The notes beneath the pieces are model-generated. The model worked only from the letters and a program-made list of their open reading frames with translations, was not told the DNA's origin and searched no databases. Shown piece after piece: positions 26,345 through 36,195 of a stretch of 64,000 nt of DNA; position 1 is the stretch's first letter; each line of letters begins with the position of its first letter. The position numbers and the translations under genes were made by a program. Source of the DNA: Odiellus spinosus (lineage: Eukaryota; Arthropoda; Arachnida; Opiliones; Phalangiidae); the NCBI GenBank assembly GCA_963920705.1, contig OY987226.1, positions 30,092,694 to 30,156,693 of the forward strand, given 5' to 3'.

Positions 26345-26410
26345 CACCTCGTACCCTATATAAAGTCGAAAATCTGTTTGGTCTTGGTCACTTATTCATC
26401 GAGATCGAAT
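26345..26410 (+). promoter_or_regulatory. TATA-containing core promoter of the RG/AlkB gene
   Basis: CCCTATATAAAGTCG at about 26355-26369 is a good TATA box. About 30 bp downstream a pyrimidine-rich CTTGGTCACTTATTC could hold the initiator. The split start codon follows at 26464, about 100 bp from the TATA box. No other TATA box of this quality was noticed near a gene in the window. Confidence 0.55.
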
Positions 26411-26463
26411 CCTGCCTCACAACCATTTTTTCATACCTTTTTAATTTTACTCAATTTTGTAAA

Positions 26464-27672
26464 ATGTAAGTATTTTTGGTCCTATGCTACATATATAATT
26501 ATTTATTTTTTCATTAATTATATTTTATCATTTTAGGAATATTCAAGTTGGTAATATGCGGATCCAGGCGTTCGTAGGCGCCATAAACCAAACTTCGGCT
26601 CTTGTCTGGAAGACAACGCGTTATGATGAATTGAGGCATTTTCCCTTTGAAGCGAGTCCTAACCACCTTGGATTGTCCTTTTTGTCAGTAAAAATGGAGG
26701 GTGCTGGAATAATCGTGCTGGCAGCCTTCTGCATAAACGTTTCGACTGTGGAGCCGATAACAATAAGTATTAACCAAAATTTAATTTTAATAGAAAGTCT
26801 GAAAAATTCAACTTGGAAAGTATACGCTAAACTATATTTGCATTCTTCTAAGGAATTATCAATCTCACAATCGTATATAATAAGTTTGCATATAAAATGA
26901 GTTTTTTTTAACTTCATGAAATAAGTGGAGTAAGCCATTTCATATTGACAATTATAATTTATTTTATTTTAATAATTTAACCAGCAGCGGAGTTGTGGGC
27001 GCAAATACAGCCAACGAATGGCATAAACGGACCAGCCGTCTCCCATCAGGTCCACGAAGCCCTGGGACAGGCCACTGTGGCCGAGGCGAGCGTCTCGAAG
27101 GCCCCTGAAGCCCAAGAGGGAACCAAAGGATTTCGCGGTCGGGCGACCAAGATAAAAAGAGGCAGGGGGAGCAGCGCCAGAGGGCGAGGGAGCAGCGAAA
27201 GAGGTGGAGATATCTGCGCCAAATTTCGGGGGAGCAACACAGGTCGAGGGACCAAATATCCAAGAGCTCGGGGCACCCATTCTGGAACCATAGAGAGGGG
27301 GGCCGAGGCGGCCACCCCTGGACAGGCCCATTTACCTGGTAAATATTGTAACTTATTTATATTTATAGGGTTTGTATTTGGATAGCTCATATTCAGGGCG
27401 AAAATTACTTATCTCCGCCTGCAAATAGACAATTTGCATTTTAGTTTTGATTTTGGCTTACTGAAAATTGAGTGAAAATTACTCATATATTTAGTTTAGA
27501 CTTAGGGAGAAAGTAGACGAGGAACATAGTATTTTTAATCAATTATAATGAAATCTTTGAAACTTAAATTATTTGAGATAAAAACATTAAATGGATTGTT
27601 TTACTTGCAGGGAGCGGTTTGTTACAGTCTTTTACGATGGATTATGGAAATTATACAAAAAACTTAAAATAA
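26464..27672 (+). CDS. RG-rich basic protein, spliced, short-tail isoform (unknown family)
   Basis: I infer four exons. Exon 1 ends in AT at 26464-26465, followed by donor GTAAGT. Exon 2 (26537-26766) begins with G after TTTTAG, so splicing creates the ATG. Exon 3 (26985-27338) and exon 4a (27611-27672) follow. All junctions are GT-AG and keep one frame, giving 215 residues. The first half includes a hydrophobic GAGIIVLAAF stretch. Exon 3 encodes a disordered basic region (GFRGRATKIKRGRG, ARGRGSSERGG) typical of RNA- or DNA-binding RG tails. The tail ends YGNYTKNLK, with AATAAA overlapping the stop. I recognise no family. The donor at 26767 (GTATTA) is the weakest junction. The downstream AlkB exon is an alternative ending. 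Confidence 0.5.
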
Positions 27673-27937
27673 TAAACCGTTTTGAATTGAATTATTGGTC
27701 ATTCTAGTTTTTTATTCACTAATAATTTAGCTAATCTTAAATATAAGTATTTTAGTTAATGCGACTACAGGGGTTGATATTGGTTAGTTATATTGTTAAA
27801 GTAGTCCTATTTTATTTATAAACCGATTAGAAACGTTAAAATATTAAGGTCGCGTTTATTTTTAAATTATATTCTGTCGTACTTATGTCCTAATAATATA
27901 ATTTGCTAATTACACTGCTTATATTTATATCTTTTAG

Positions 27938-28548
27938 CATCAAAAGTTATCACGCCTGGCATCCACAGATTGAAAGGAGGGGCGGAAGTGGAATTAATTA
28001 ATAATTTCGTGAACCACATAAACGTAGAAGACCTTGTGAGAGAATTCAAAGATAAATTTGACCAAAATTATAATCTTCCTCGCAAGGTCTACGTTTGTGA
28101 CAACCCAAAATATCAAAGTTATTCTTATGGAAGAACAACAAATAACTCGTTGAACGAGTGGCCGAGGACCCTTTTAAACCTTAAACAATTGGTGGAAAAA
28201 AAAATATTTAATGCAGCGGTTTACAATCATTACGTGGATGGCAACGACTCTGTTGGTTGGCACCCTGATGATGAAAAAGGAGTTCACGCCGTGATTGCTT
28301 CCTTGTCTTTCGGGGCAACGAGAAGTTTTGAAATGAAACCAAATGGGTGCCAAATTGAACAAAAGTCAGTTGACCTGACACACGGATCCTTGCTTTTGAT
28401 GAAAGGGACCTGCCAGCAAACTTGGCAACATCGCGTACCAAGAGCGGCAGATCCCTTTCATACAAAATCAAGGATAAACATAACTTTCCGTTATATGGGG
28501 GATATAGAACAAATTAATGTTCAGAATCCACCATATAACGGAGAGTAA
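27938..28548 (+). CDS. AlkB-family Fe(II)/2-oxoglutarate dioxygenase exon
   Basis: The exon opens after acceptor CTTTTAG (27936-27937) and ends at TAA 28546-28548; an ATG frame starts at 27970. In the 192-residue frame the iron ligands are His98 and Asp100 in VGWHPDDEKG and His154 in WQHRVPR. The 2-oxoglutarate-binding and AlkB signature is RINITFR (Arg168, Arg174). YSYG at 51-54 matches the substrate-lid region of ALKBH2/3-type enzymes. Such enzymes oxidatively remove alkyl groups from N1-methyladenine or N3-methylcytosine in nucleic acids. The exon is in phase with the RG exon ending at 27338, which would give a 398-residue RG-AlkB fusion. All catalytic residues are present, so it may be active. 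Its inverted copy at 33.6-34.2 kb is broken. Confidence 0.85.
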
Positions 28549-28659
28549 TGTCAGGTCAATCGACTTGCTTCATTTCAAAATTTCTCCAAGCCTTCGATCT
28601 TCAAGTAGCAACTCCTTTTTTTTCATCAGCTTGCCGAAAACAGAGGCGTTGCCTCTTTC

Positions 28660-28765
28660 TAAATTTAATTGTCTCTTCTCAAATTTAATTGTCTCTTCCC
28701 AAATTTAATAGTCTCTTCCCAAATTTAATGGTCTCTTCCCAAATTTAATTGTCCTTTTATTAATT
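28660..28765. repeat. 20-bp minisatellite, about five units
   Basis: The unit AAATTTAATTGTCTCTTCCC is repeated about five times directly downstream of AlkB, then dissolves into AATTGTCTTTTTCTT repeats. The inverted copy near 33490 has only one or two units, so the number differs between the arms. Confidence 0.75.
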
Positions 28766-29239
28766 GTCTAATTCTTAACTTAATTGTCTTTTTCTTAATT
28801 GTCTTATTCTTAACTTAATTGTCTTTTTCTTAATTGTCCGTAATTTATCTTGATTGTCTGTTTAACTGTTTATTTAATTTGTCTACCGTAATAACCCTAA
28901 CCTAACTAACATTTTCACTAATAAAACCTAAAAATAAAAAGCGCTTTGAGTTTTTTCTTATCTCCCGATTTTTCCCGATATTGCATACCTGGCCAATATA
29001 AAAAATTGAGTGGCACGAGCTCGTTCTTTTATTTTAAAGAACTCTTTTCATATTGGAGTTTAATAATTTATTACTTGATTCGTCCAATGAATAACTATAA
29101 ACCCAGTTTTAAACTCTACAAACATCACTTAGCTCCTATCCCATATGGTAATAGTGATTTACAAGATGGTCAAGCCCATAGGAAAGCCGCACCGCGTATG
29201 GTATAATGCAAAAGTGTGAAATTGCCTTTATGAAAATTA

Positions 29240-29445
29240 CGAAACTTTTTCATTTTTCAAACGAAACTTTTTCATTTTTCAAACGAAACTTTTTCATTTT
29301 TAAAACGAAACTTTTTCATTTTTCAAACGAGACTTTTTCATTTTTCAAACGAAACTTTTCCATTTTTCAAACGAAACATTTTCATTTTTCAAACGAAACT
29401 TTTTCATCTTTCAAACGAAACTTTTTCATTTTTCGAACGAAACCT
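29240..29445. repeat. Short array of a 22-bp unit related to the large satellite
   Basis: About nine units of CGAAACTTTTTCATTTTTCAAA are present. The period (22 bp), the core GAAACTTTTTCATTTTTCAA and the strand orientation are the same as in the satellite at 1-19250, but CAATTG is replaced by CAAACG. It is a diverged satellite outpost 10 kb away. Confidence 0.85.
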
Positions 29446-29449
29446 TTGG

Positions 29450-29930
29450 CATCCTCCATGTTTTTTAAAGTTTGGCATCCTCCATGTTTTTTTAAAGTTT
29501 GGCATCCTCCATGTTTTTTTAAAGTTTGGCATCCTCCATGTTTTTTTAAAGTTTGGCATCCTCCATGTTTTTTTAAAGTTTGGCATCCTCCATGTTTTTT
29601 TAAATTTTGGCATCCTCCATGTTTTTTTAAAGTTTGGCATCCTGCATGTTTTTTTAAAGTTTGGAATCCTCCATGTTTTTTTAAGTTCGTCATCCTCTAT
29701 GTTTTTTTAAAGTTTGGCATCCTCCATGTTTTTTTTTAAGTTTGGCATCCACCATGTTTTTTTTTAAGTTTGGCAACCTCCATGTTTTTTTACGTTTGGC
29801 ATCCTCCATGTTTTTTTTAACGTTTGGCATCCATGTTTTTTTTTTAAGTTTGGCATTTTCTATTTTTTTTTTTAAGTTTGGCATCCTCCATTTTTGTTTA
29901 AAGTTTATCATCCTCCATGTTTTTTAAACA
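29450..29930. repeat. 27-bp minisatellite array
   Basis: About 17 units of TTTGGCATCCTCCATGTTTT plus TTTTAAAG follow, period 27 bp in the first half (starts at 29471, 29498, 29525) with length variation in the poly-T later. Because 27 is nine codons, it stays open in several frames on both strands (a WHPPCFFKV-type repeat); those frames are not supported as genes. Confidence 0.85.
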
Positions 29931-29934
29931 GGTT

Positions 29935-30092
29935 GGTGCGAGGGTATCAAACTCATTAATTTGTGCTATTTCAGTTAAATTTAAACCATCGTAATGCACT
30001 TTTTCAATGTCAAATTCGGTAAACCCGGCGGCATTGAATAGCACAGGTGAATCCCAATATTTTGTTTTTTGGATTTTGAACCACTAATTGAA
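29935..30092 (-). other. Possible minus-strand exon of unknown gene
   Basis: A hidden open frame with protein-like composition reads on the minus strand after a possible acceptor AATTAG near 30092. It contains YWDSPVLFNAAGFTEFDIEK and then LNLTEIAQINEFDTLAP. It runs into the 27-bp array. I recognise no family. It could join the frame at 30421-30104 by an intron or a frameshift. It is too short for the usual length cutoff, and support is composition only. Confidence 0.3.
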
Positions 30093-30103
30093 GTAACTTA
30101 TGA

Positions 30104-30421
30104 TTATTGTGTTATTTTAATTTTTGGACTTGCGCGGATTTCTGATTGCGTAACTTCATTTGATGTGAAGAATAAGAAATCATCGTCTTCATCAGCATTT
30201 TCCTTCAAGTGGATAGTCAACAAGGTATCCATAGCTCTTTTTAAGACTTCATTCTTTGAATTTTGTGAATCACCAATTTCCATAGTTTCCGAATTATTCT
30301 TTGATCTTTTCCTTTTTTTTTTTAGTTCGCTTAAAGGATGCACCCGTTCTTTACGAACGGGTCTTCGAACAACATGGCAGCCACGTGAATGTGATAACAT
30401 ATTTTTTTTCTGTAATCGCAA
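30104..30421 (-). CDS. Basic/acidic nuclear-like protein fragment, weakly BESS-like
   Basis: A 105-residue frame starts with a basic stretch (RRPVRKERVHPLSELKKKRKRS) and ends with an acidic then hydrophobic segment (NADEDDDFLFFTS). This order of basic linker followed by a DDDxxFLxS motif is reminiscent of the BESS motif at the end of MADF-BESS regulators, which mediates protein contacts. There is no MADF domain in view. It lies between the AlkB-bearing arms. Homology is a guess; it could equally be a fragment of an unrelated gene. Confidence 0.3.
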   Translation of the reverse strand: MRLQKKNMLSHSRGCHVVRRPVRKERVHPLSELKKKRKRSKNNSETMEIGDSQNSKNEVLKRAMDTLLTIHLKENADEDDDFLFFTSNEVTQSEIRASPKIKITQ

Positions 30422-30424
30422 AGA

Positions 30425-30720
30425 AGTTCTGTTGTTAGAAGTTTTGCTTTTAGGGGTTTTGCTTATAAATTAATAGGGTTGTTTTCTCTATAGCCCCTTT
30501 TATTTTGGCCATAGCCTCTAAAAATAAAACTTCTAAAAAGCAAAACCTCTAAAACATTTAGAAGTTCCGCTCTTGGAGGTTTTGACTTTAGAGGGTTTGC
30601 CTTAAGAGGTTTTGCCCTTAAAATTTACATGGAATGCTTAGCCTCGGATTTACGTATTTCTAAAACATTTAAGAGCACAAGCTCTAACTATTTTATAGGT
30701 TATGCTCGTAGGAATCCTAG
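30425..30720. repeat. Imperfect direct and inverted GTTTTGC/GCAAAAC repeats
   Basis: Short blocks such as AGAAGTTTTGCTTTTAG, AGGTTTTGCCCTTA and their inverse AAAGCAAAACCTCTAAAA are mixed over 300 bp, followed by a doubled GTAGGAATCCTAGA. No gene is evident. Confidence 0.5.
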
Positions 30721-30909
30721 AAGTAGGAATCCTAGATTATTAATGTTTCTAACATATATGGGACGGCTTAGTTCGTGTGATTAACTAAGCTAACCTAAAA
30801 TATTACAAGGGGGTCTATCTAACAGAAGGATTAACAAGTTGGAGGAATGAACCATATAATTATCTTTCTTGACTCCTTTAAATTTTCAACCGCAATCTAA
30901 ATTTATAGG

Positions 30910-31745
30910 TATACGGATAGTTTGGTGCAGGAAAATTGGCTGCCGGAAAATTTAGTGTTAGGAATATTGGGTGCGAGAATATTTGGTGCGGTTTGGGCGG
31001 AAAATTCGGTGCAAAATAATATTTTAAATAAGGTTAGTTTAGTTAGTCCCTCGAATTAGCACATACCCCCAACTAGTTAATTCCTCGAGCTACCCCGTCC
31101 ATCTGGTAATTTTTAAGGTAAGGTTAGGTTAGTTAATACTTCTAATTAGCCAATCCTTCCAACTAGTTCATCCTTAGATCGGGCTAGTTATAATATTTTT
31201 GCCAAATTAGCCCATCCTTCCAACTAGTTAATCCCTCGGGCTACCCATTCCATCTTGTAATCTTTAAATTAGGTTATGGAAATAGCCCATCCCTCCAACT
31301 AAGTAATCCCTAGCTCGGGCTAAACCGTTCCTCTTGTAATATTTTAGGTAAGATTAGGTTAGTTAATCCCTTGAATTAGCCCATCCCTCTTTTATTACTT
31401 AAGGTAAGGTTAGGTTAGTTAATCTGTCTTTCGAGATTTGTACCAGGGTCTCAATTACAAATAGATTGAAGCCTCAATTAAATGCTATAATTTTTATTCA
31501 GCATTAGTAAGAATTAAGATTCAATAGACCTATAAAGCAAAATAGTGAAATGTTGGAAAGGTGTATATTTTTGGTGTAGCACACCACGCTTCTTTTTAAA
31601 ATTGGAAAATAAATTGTAAAATTAAATTTAAAATAAAATTTTTTGAAACACCGAGTTTTCCGAGCACCCAATTTTCCCCACACCGAATATTCTCAGCAGC
31701 CAATATTCCGGCAGCCAATTATCCTGCACCAAACTATCCTAGATC
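30910..31745. mobile_element. Non-autonomous TIR element with internal CCTAACC-rich repeats, copy 2 (inverted)
   Basis: The left end is GGATAGTTTGGTGCAGGAAA and the right end CCTGCACCAAACTATCCTAG. The body is the reverse complement of 24425-25235, with GGTTAGGTTAGTTAATCCC-type units. Extra GGCTGCCGG blocks at the right end show slippage between subterminal repeats. Confidence 0.7.
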
Positions 31746-31766
31746 CAATTTATATACAGCGTTTTA

Positions 31767-31829
31767 GTATAATCATAAATTTATAACTTATGGTATAGTA
31801 TAATCATAAATTTATAACTTATGGTATAC
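31767..31829. repeat. 31-bp unit, two tandem copies
   Basis: GTATAATCATAAATTTATAA and the following ACTTATGGTATA are repeated exactly once at an offset of 31 bp. Confidence 0.8.
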
Positions 31830-32214
31830 TATATTAACTATTTTTATATGTATATAATGATTTTATTATGTGAATTGAGCGAAATATAATTGGGCGAAAA
31901 GTAAAAGATAAAATTTTGATCAATAAAAAAACGTATTGTGCGAAATTGAATTTGGCTAAATGGGAACAAACCGAAGAGAGGACTTGGTAGGGACTTATTT
32001 TATTTAAAAAAATAGAAATTATTTTTTTCCTTCAGGCTCCGTTTAAAAAGAGTCCTGGCAGCAATTGCAATAGCCGCTGTTCAAAAAATGAAAAATTAGC
32101 GCGGAGAAAATATATTCGTGTGAATATCAAGGAAACGTTAATTTAAAAATCTTGAATAATGGATTTTAATGTCTTAGAAGACAAGGAAACAATACTTAAG
32201 TGTTAAAACTTTAC

Positions 32215-32379
32215 TTATGTTTGTAAAAATTGATCAATTGGGCCCCGACAGAATGGACATAAATGACCTTCGCCAATCCTATGAAGGCAATTATAACACA
32301 CTGAATGCAAGCAGGGTACTATAACCGCCCGCCCTCTACGGTGCATACAGAGAGGACATTCATCGCCATTATGATCACT
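32215..32379 (-). CDS. C3HC4 RING-finger exon
   Basis: A 54-codon open exon follows acceptor TTTTTAG (32380-32381) and ends in TAA at 32215-32217. It contains a complete RING finger: CPLC, eleven residues, CLHSVCYNC, nine residues, CPFC, then RGPI. Spacing is C-x2-C-x11-C-x-H-x2-C-x2-C-x9-C-x2-C. RING fingers bind two zinc ions and usually recruit E2 enzymes as ubiquitin ligases. The short terminal RING exon suggests the C-terminus of a larger spliced protein. No upstream exon could be fixed; a GTAAGT donor near 32525 did not give a clean frame. It lies between the AlkB arms. Confidence 0.7.
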   Translation of the reverse strand, partial: SDHNGDECPLCMHRRGRAVIVPCLHSVCYNCLHRIGEGHLCPFCRGPIDQFLQT

Positions 32380-32825
32380 CTAAAAATTAAAACAAAAAAT
32401 TGTTTAAATTTATAACTGATTTTGAAAAATAATACAAAGAGCGTATATGAGAACAAGGGGAGCTCTTTAATAGAATAAACTAATTCACGTCATCGAAACA
32501 TTGGAGAAGGTGGCTTCACTTACACATGTTTTATACGTTCTATTATGAGTTTAAGAAACCCTCATTTTTAGGGAAGTTTGAAAGAGCTCATAGTAGCAAC
32601 ATTATTACATAACGATAAGATTTCGCGGCAAAACTTGTGGTGGACTTCCTAACTCGCTGTACTCCAATAGTGTCTGTTTTTTTTAATTAAGTTAAAAATG
32701 TCTAGCTCTCGCGTACCAAACGCACGCGTCAGTTTTCATAAAAAAAAGAGTATGAATTCACGGGATAATGGTGTAACTATTTTAATGTGAGTAAAGCGGT
32801 GTCTCACGCCGTTTTTCACTTTCCT

Positions 32826-33067
32826 TCATTGGGAAATAAAATTATGAAAATTAAGAAAAAAAACTAGTTTTTTCACAAATTTTATACTATATGAATATCA
32901 GGGGGTACCTAAAAAACCATATATCTCGGCTCAAAAACGGTCAAAGTTTTTTAAATAATTCTCAATTATTCTAATTTAACTCCTCTTTCGAATGAGATAC
33001 GTCTCGTTAAAAATATGTCTTTTCTTCATTAGGAAATAAAATTATGAAAATTAGGAAAAAACTAGAT
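32826..33067. repeat. Direct repeat of about 42 bp, 200 bp apart
   Basis: GGAAATAAAATTATGAAAAT with TCATT in front and TAAGAAAAAAACTAG behind occurs near 32826, and again near 33027 with two or three differences. The sequence between is AT-rich without a gene. Confidence 0.6.
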
Positions 33068-33107
33068 AGATGGCGCCACTGATTTCACTCAGAGGGAACA
33101 TACGGTA

Positions 33108-34550
33108 TTTTAAATCACTATTACCATGTGGTATAGGAGCTAAGTGATGTTTGTAGAATTTAAAACTGGGTTTATAGTCATTCATTGGACGAATCAAGTA
33201 ATAAATTATTAAACTCCAATATGAAGACAGTTCTTTAAATAAAAGAACGAGCTCGTGCCACTCAATTTCTTATTTTGGCCAGGTATACAATATCGGGAAA
33301 AATCGGGAGATAAGAAAAAAACTCAAAGCGCTTTTTATTTTTAGGTTTTTAGTGAAAATGTTAGTTAGGTTAGGGTTATTACGGTAGACAAATTAAATAG
33401 ACAGTTAAAGAGACAATCAAGATAGTTAAAGAGACAATCAAGATAAATTACGGACAATTAAGTTAAGAATTTGACAATTAATAAAAGGACAATTAAATTT
33501 GGGAAGAGACAATTAATGTTAGAAAGAGGCAACGCCTCTGTTTTCGGCAAGCTGATCAAAAAAAAGGAGTTGCTACTTGAAGATCGAAGGCTTGGAGAAA
33601 TTTTGAAATGAAGGAAGTCGATTGACCTGACATTACTCTCAGTTATATGGTGGATTCTGAACATTAATTTGTTCTATATCGCCCATATAACGGAAAGTTA
33701 TGTTTATCCTTGATTTTGTATGAAAGGGATCTGCCGCTCTTGGTACACGATGTTGCCAGGTTTGCTGGCAGGTCCCTTTCATCAAAAGCAAGGATCTATG
33801 TGTCAGGTCAACTGACTTCTGTTCAATTTGGCACCCATTTGGTTTCATTTCAAAACTTCTCCTTGCCCCGAAAGACAAGGAAGCAATCACGGCGTGAACT
33901 CCTTTTTCATCATCAGCGTGCCAACCAACAGAGTCGTTGCCATCCACGTAATGATTGCAAACCGCTGCATTATTATTATTATTTTTTTTTCACCAGTTGT
34001 TTAAGGTTTAAAAGGGTCATCGGCCACTCGTTCAACGATGTTGTTCTTCCATAAGAATAACTTTGATATTTTGGGTTGCCACAAACGTAGAAGACCTTGC
34101 GAGGAAGATTATAATTTTTGTCAAATTTATCTTTGAATTCTCTCACAAGGTCTTCTACGTTTATGTGGTTCACGAAATTATTAATTCCACTTCCGCCCCT
34201 CCTTTCAATCTGTGGATGCCAGGCGTGATAACTTTTGATGCTAAAAGATATAAATATAAGCAGTGTAATTAGCAAATTATATTATTAGGACATAAGTACG
34301 ACAGAATATAATTTAAAAATAAACGCGACCTTAATATTTTAACGTTTCCAATCGGATTATAAATAAAGTAGGCCTACTTTAACATTATAACTAACCAATA
34401 TCAACCCCTGTAGTCTGGCTTCGTTCTCACTTTTAACATGTAATGTTAGATAGAAGACTTTCGAACCTAGAGCAATAACTAAAATACTTATATTTAAGAT
34501 TAGCTAAATTATTAGTGAATAAAAAACTAGAGTGATAAATAATTCAATTC
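33108..34550. repeat. Right arm of the 1.5-kb AlkB inverted repeat
   Basis: Reverse complement of 27683-29166. Relative to the left arm it has an extra segment of about 60 bp at 34416-34472 and a shorter 20-bp minisatellite. Confidence 0.85.
33640..34240 (-). pseudogene. AlkB-family dioxygenase, inverted degenerate copy
   Basis: Reverse-strand copy of the exon at 27938-28548, with the same acceptor (CTTTTAG before 34240). The C-terminal half is open from 33947 and keeps the His-x-Asp pair (WHADDEKG), WQHRVPR and RINITFR. The N-terminal part is in another frame (34275-33979), broken near a TTATTATTATTTTTTTT slippage tract at about 33970-33990. It has a Pro-to-Ala change in WHPDD. It has no RG exon in front and is probably not expressed as a full enzyme. 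Confidence 0.8.
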
Positions 34551-36190
34551 GGCGGACGATAATTAAAAAGGCTAGTCAGATTGGCAAGTGTTTGGTTAAC
34601 CGTTTATCCTTATTGATATTTATGATTTTATCGTGATAATAGTTATATTGAAGACTTTAATTTAGAAGTCGGGGTTTAGACAAGGTTATTTCTCCTTATT
34701 CATAATTGGAAATTAATCACGGGAAGTCTATGAAAAATGCATGTAATCGCGAATATTTAACTGATTAACCAAATGTTACTTAATTTGAAAATAATCAAAA
34801 AAGGTTGTTTTTATCGCAACTGGGGTAATGATGTTGTTTTCTACTTTTAATTCAAAGAAAACAAATGCATTTTAATTTTATTTAATGTTTCATAAATATT
34901 TGGCTAGCATAATTTCGTCGGCAGGTCTACCGACAAACCCATACACGTAAAGATTTCTCTCCGCGAGTTGGGGCGATCGCTAAAATTTCGGGAGACCAGC
35001 GACTGTCGCAATCGACGTCTTTGGTCGTTCAACAACGCCATACACAGAAAGACTTTTTCAAGGACGAGCGACAAGAAGTCGTTGTCGCATCAAAAATCGC
35101 ATCGTGTATGGGGCCCTTAAGTGTTCCTATTATTTCGACCATTTTTTCATGGTTTTGTTTACTTTTCTCTTCCCCCATATGTATTTTAAGGTGAAGCAAT
35201 CACGTACTTTTGCTATGGGCCTTAATAAATACACGATTTTCTGAGCTTCTATAGTTTAATTAGATTTATTTCTTTACTTAATAATGAAACTCGAGAATAT
35301 TATGAGGTAACATTTTTGACTATGGTTAAACTCAATATTTATATTAACTTTAAACTTCGTTAGGTAGTGAAAAGAGAAGGCCCGTAGGATTTCTATGAAA
35401 TCTGCTAGAGATTTTTACAAGATTATATTGCGTAATTGGCTAGACTTTTATTTAATTAGCTTTAACATCAAAGTCGACGTTATAATTCAGCAATAACTAA
35501 CAGTACTACTTTTTTTTATATTATATCAGTTACCTATCACAAGAATTTAAGATTTCATAAACGGTAAGTTAGTTCAAAAACCAAACCTGTGTGAATTTAA
35601 TTTTTTTTTGTAAAAATCTTTGTTTGTCAGATAATCATAGTTAAGTGGATATAGTTACGTAATTTACCAAAAAAATAACCTGAACAGTGAAACTTTGAAG
35701 GGCAATTAAATTTTAATGCTATTTGAATTTGAAAATCGCACAGGCAAGTTACATAATCATATCTGATATACTATAAAAATTCCGTTTCCAAAAAATCTTT
35801 TTGTTTCCCCCAAATATATCCGGACGAAATAGGTTTATTTTTTCAATATTTAACGAAGTTTAAAGTTAATTTACAAATTAAATGTAACCGTATTTTAAAA
35901 TGTTAATGTGGAATAGTCTGTAATTTCTACCAAGCTGCAAAATAACTCTAATGAACCTATTGAAACTGAGTAAATCGTGTCTTAAAAAAGCAGAGAAAAA
36001 ATGGTTTTGATGTTTTGCATTGCTTCCCCTTAATCTCATAACACTCGAAAAAGAATGAGAATATGGAAATAATTCAAAATATTTTGGGAAATCGAGACAA
36101 TTGTCATCCATCTTCAATACAAACGGCTGCTTTTTAACGGCTCTTTTATCCGTTTCCAAGATTATTTTATAAAAAGGCCTATAGATGCGA
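34551..36190. other. AT-rich interval with one repeat-like segment
   Basis: No gene is convincing. A 93-residue minus frame at 35878-36159 has no recognisable domain. At 34938-35112 a more GC-rich 175-bp segment has inverted ends, CCCATACACG and CGTGTATGGG, suggesting a small mobile repeat. Confidence 0.4.
34938..35112. repeat. Candidate small mobile repeat with inverted ends
   Basis: Ends are CCCATACACG at 34938 and CGTGTATGGG at 35103-35112. Internal GTCG/CGAC-rich blocks (GCGACTGTCGCAATCGACG, GACAAGAAGTCGTTGTCGC) could pair. Base composition differs sharply from both flanks. Confidence 0.45.
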
Positions 36191-36195
36191 ATAAT

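Larger units (their letters stand above)
27683..29166. repeat. Left arm of a 1.5-kb inverted repeat carrying AlkB
   Basis: The outer end GAATTGAATTATT at 27683 is matched in inverse at 34550. The inner end, near ATGGTAATAGTGATTT (about 29166), is matched in inverse at about 33108. The arm holds the AlkB exon, short tandem repeats and a segment with CACGAGCTCGTTCTTT. The arms are clearly homologous but carry indels. They could be long TIRs of a 6.9-kb element or an inverted duplication. Confidence 0.85.

Noticed and set aside
26964..27390. Minus-strand frames opposite the RG exon
   Set aside because: Shadows of a GC-rich arginine/glycine-coding exon that has splice sites in phase on the plus strand.
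29240..29445. Right-hand foldback terminus of the transposon at 19-24 kb
   Set aside because: The 22-bp units are in the same orientation as the left satellite, not inverted, and lie 5 kb beyond the transposon.
29206..29739. 177-codon frame through the 22-bp and 27-bp arrays
   Set aside because: The 27-bp unit keeps any frame open and the opposite strand is open too; no independent support.
24700..31400. A true telomere or telomere-boundary array
   Set aside because: CCTAACC occurs only in short pieces inside a TIR element and an intron, never as a long uniform tandem run.
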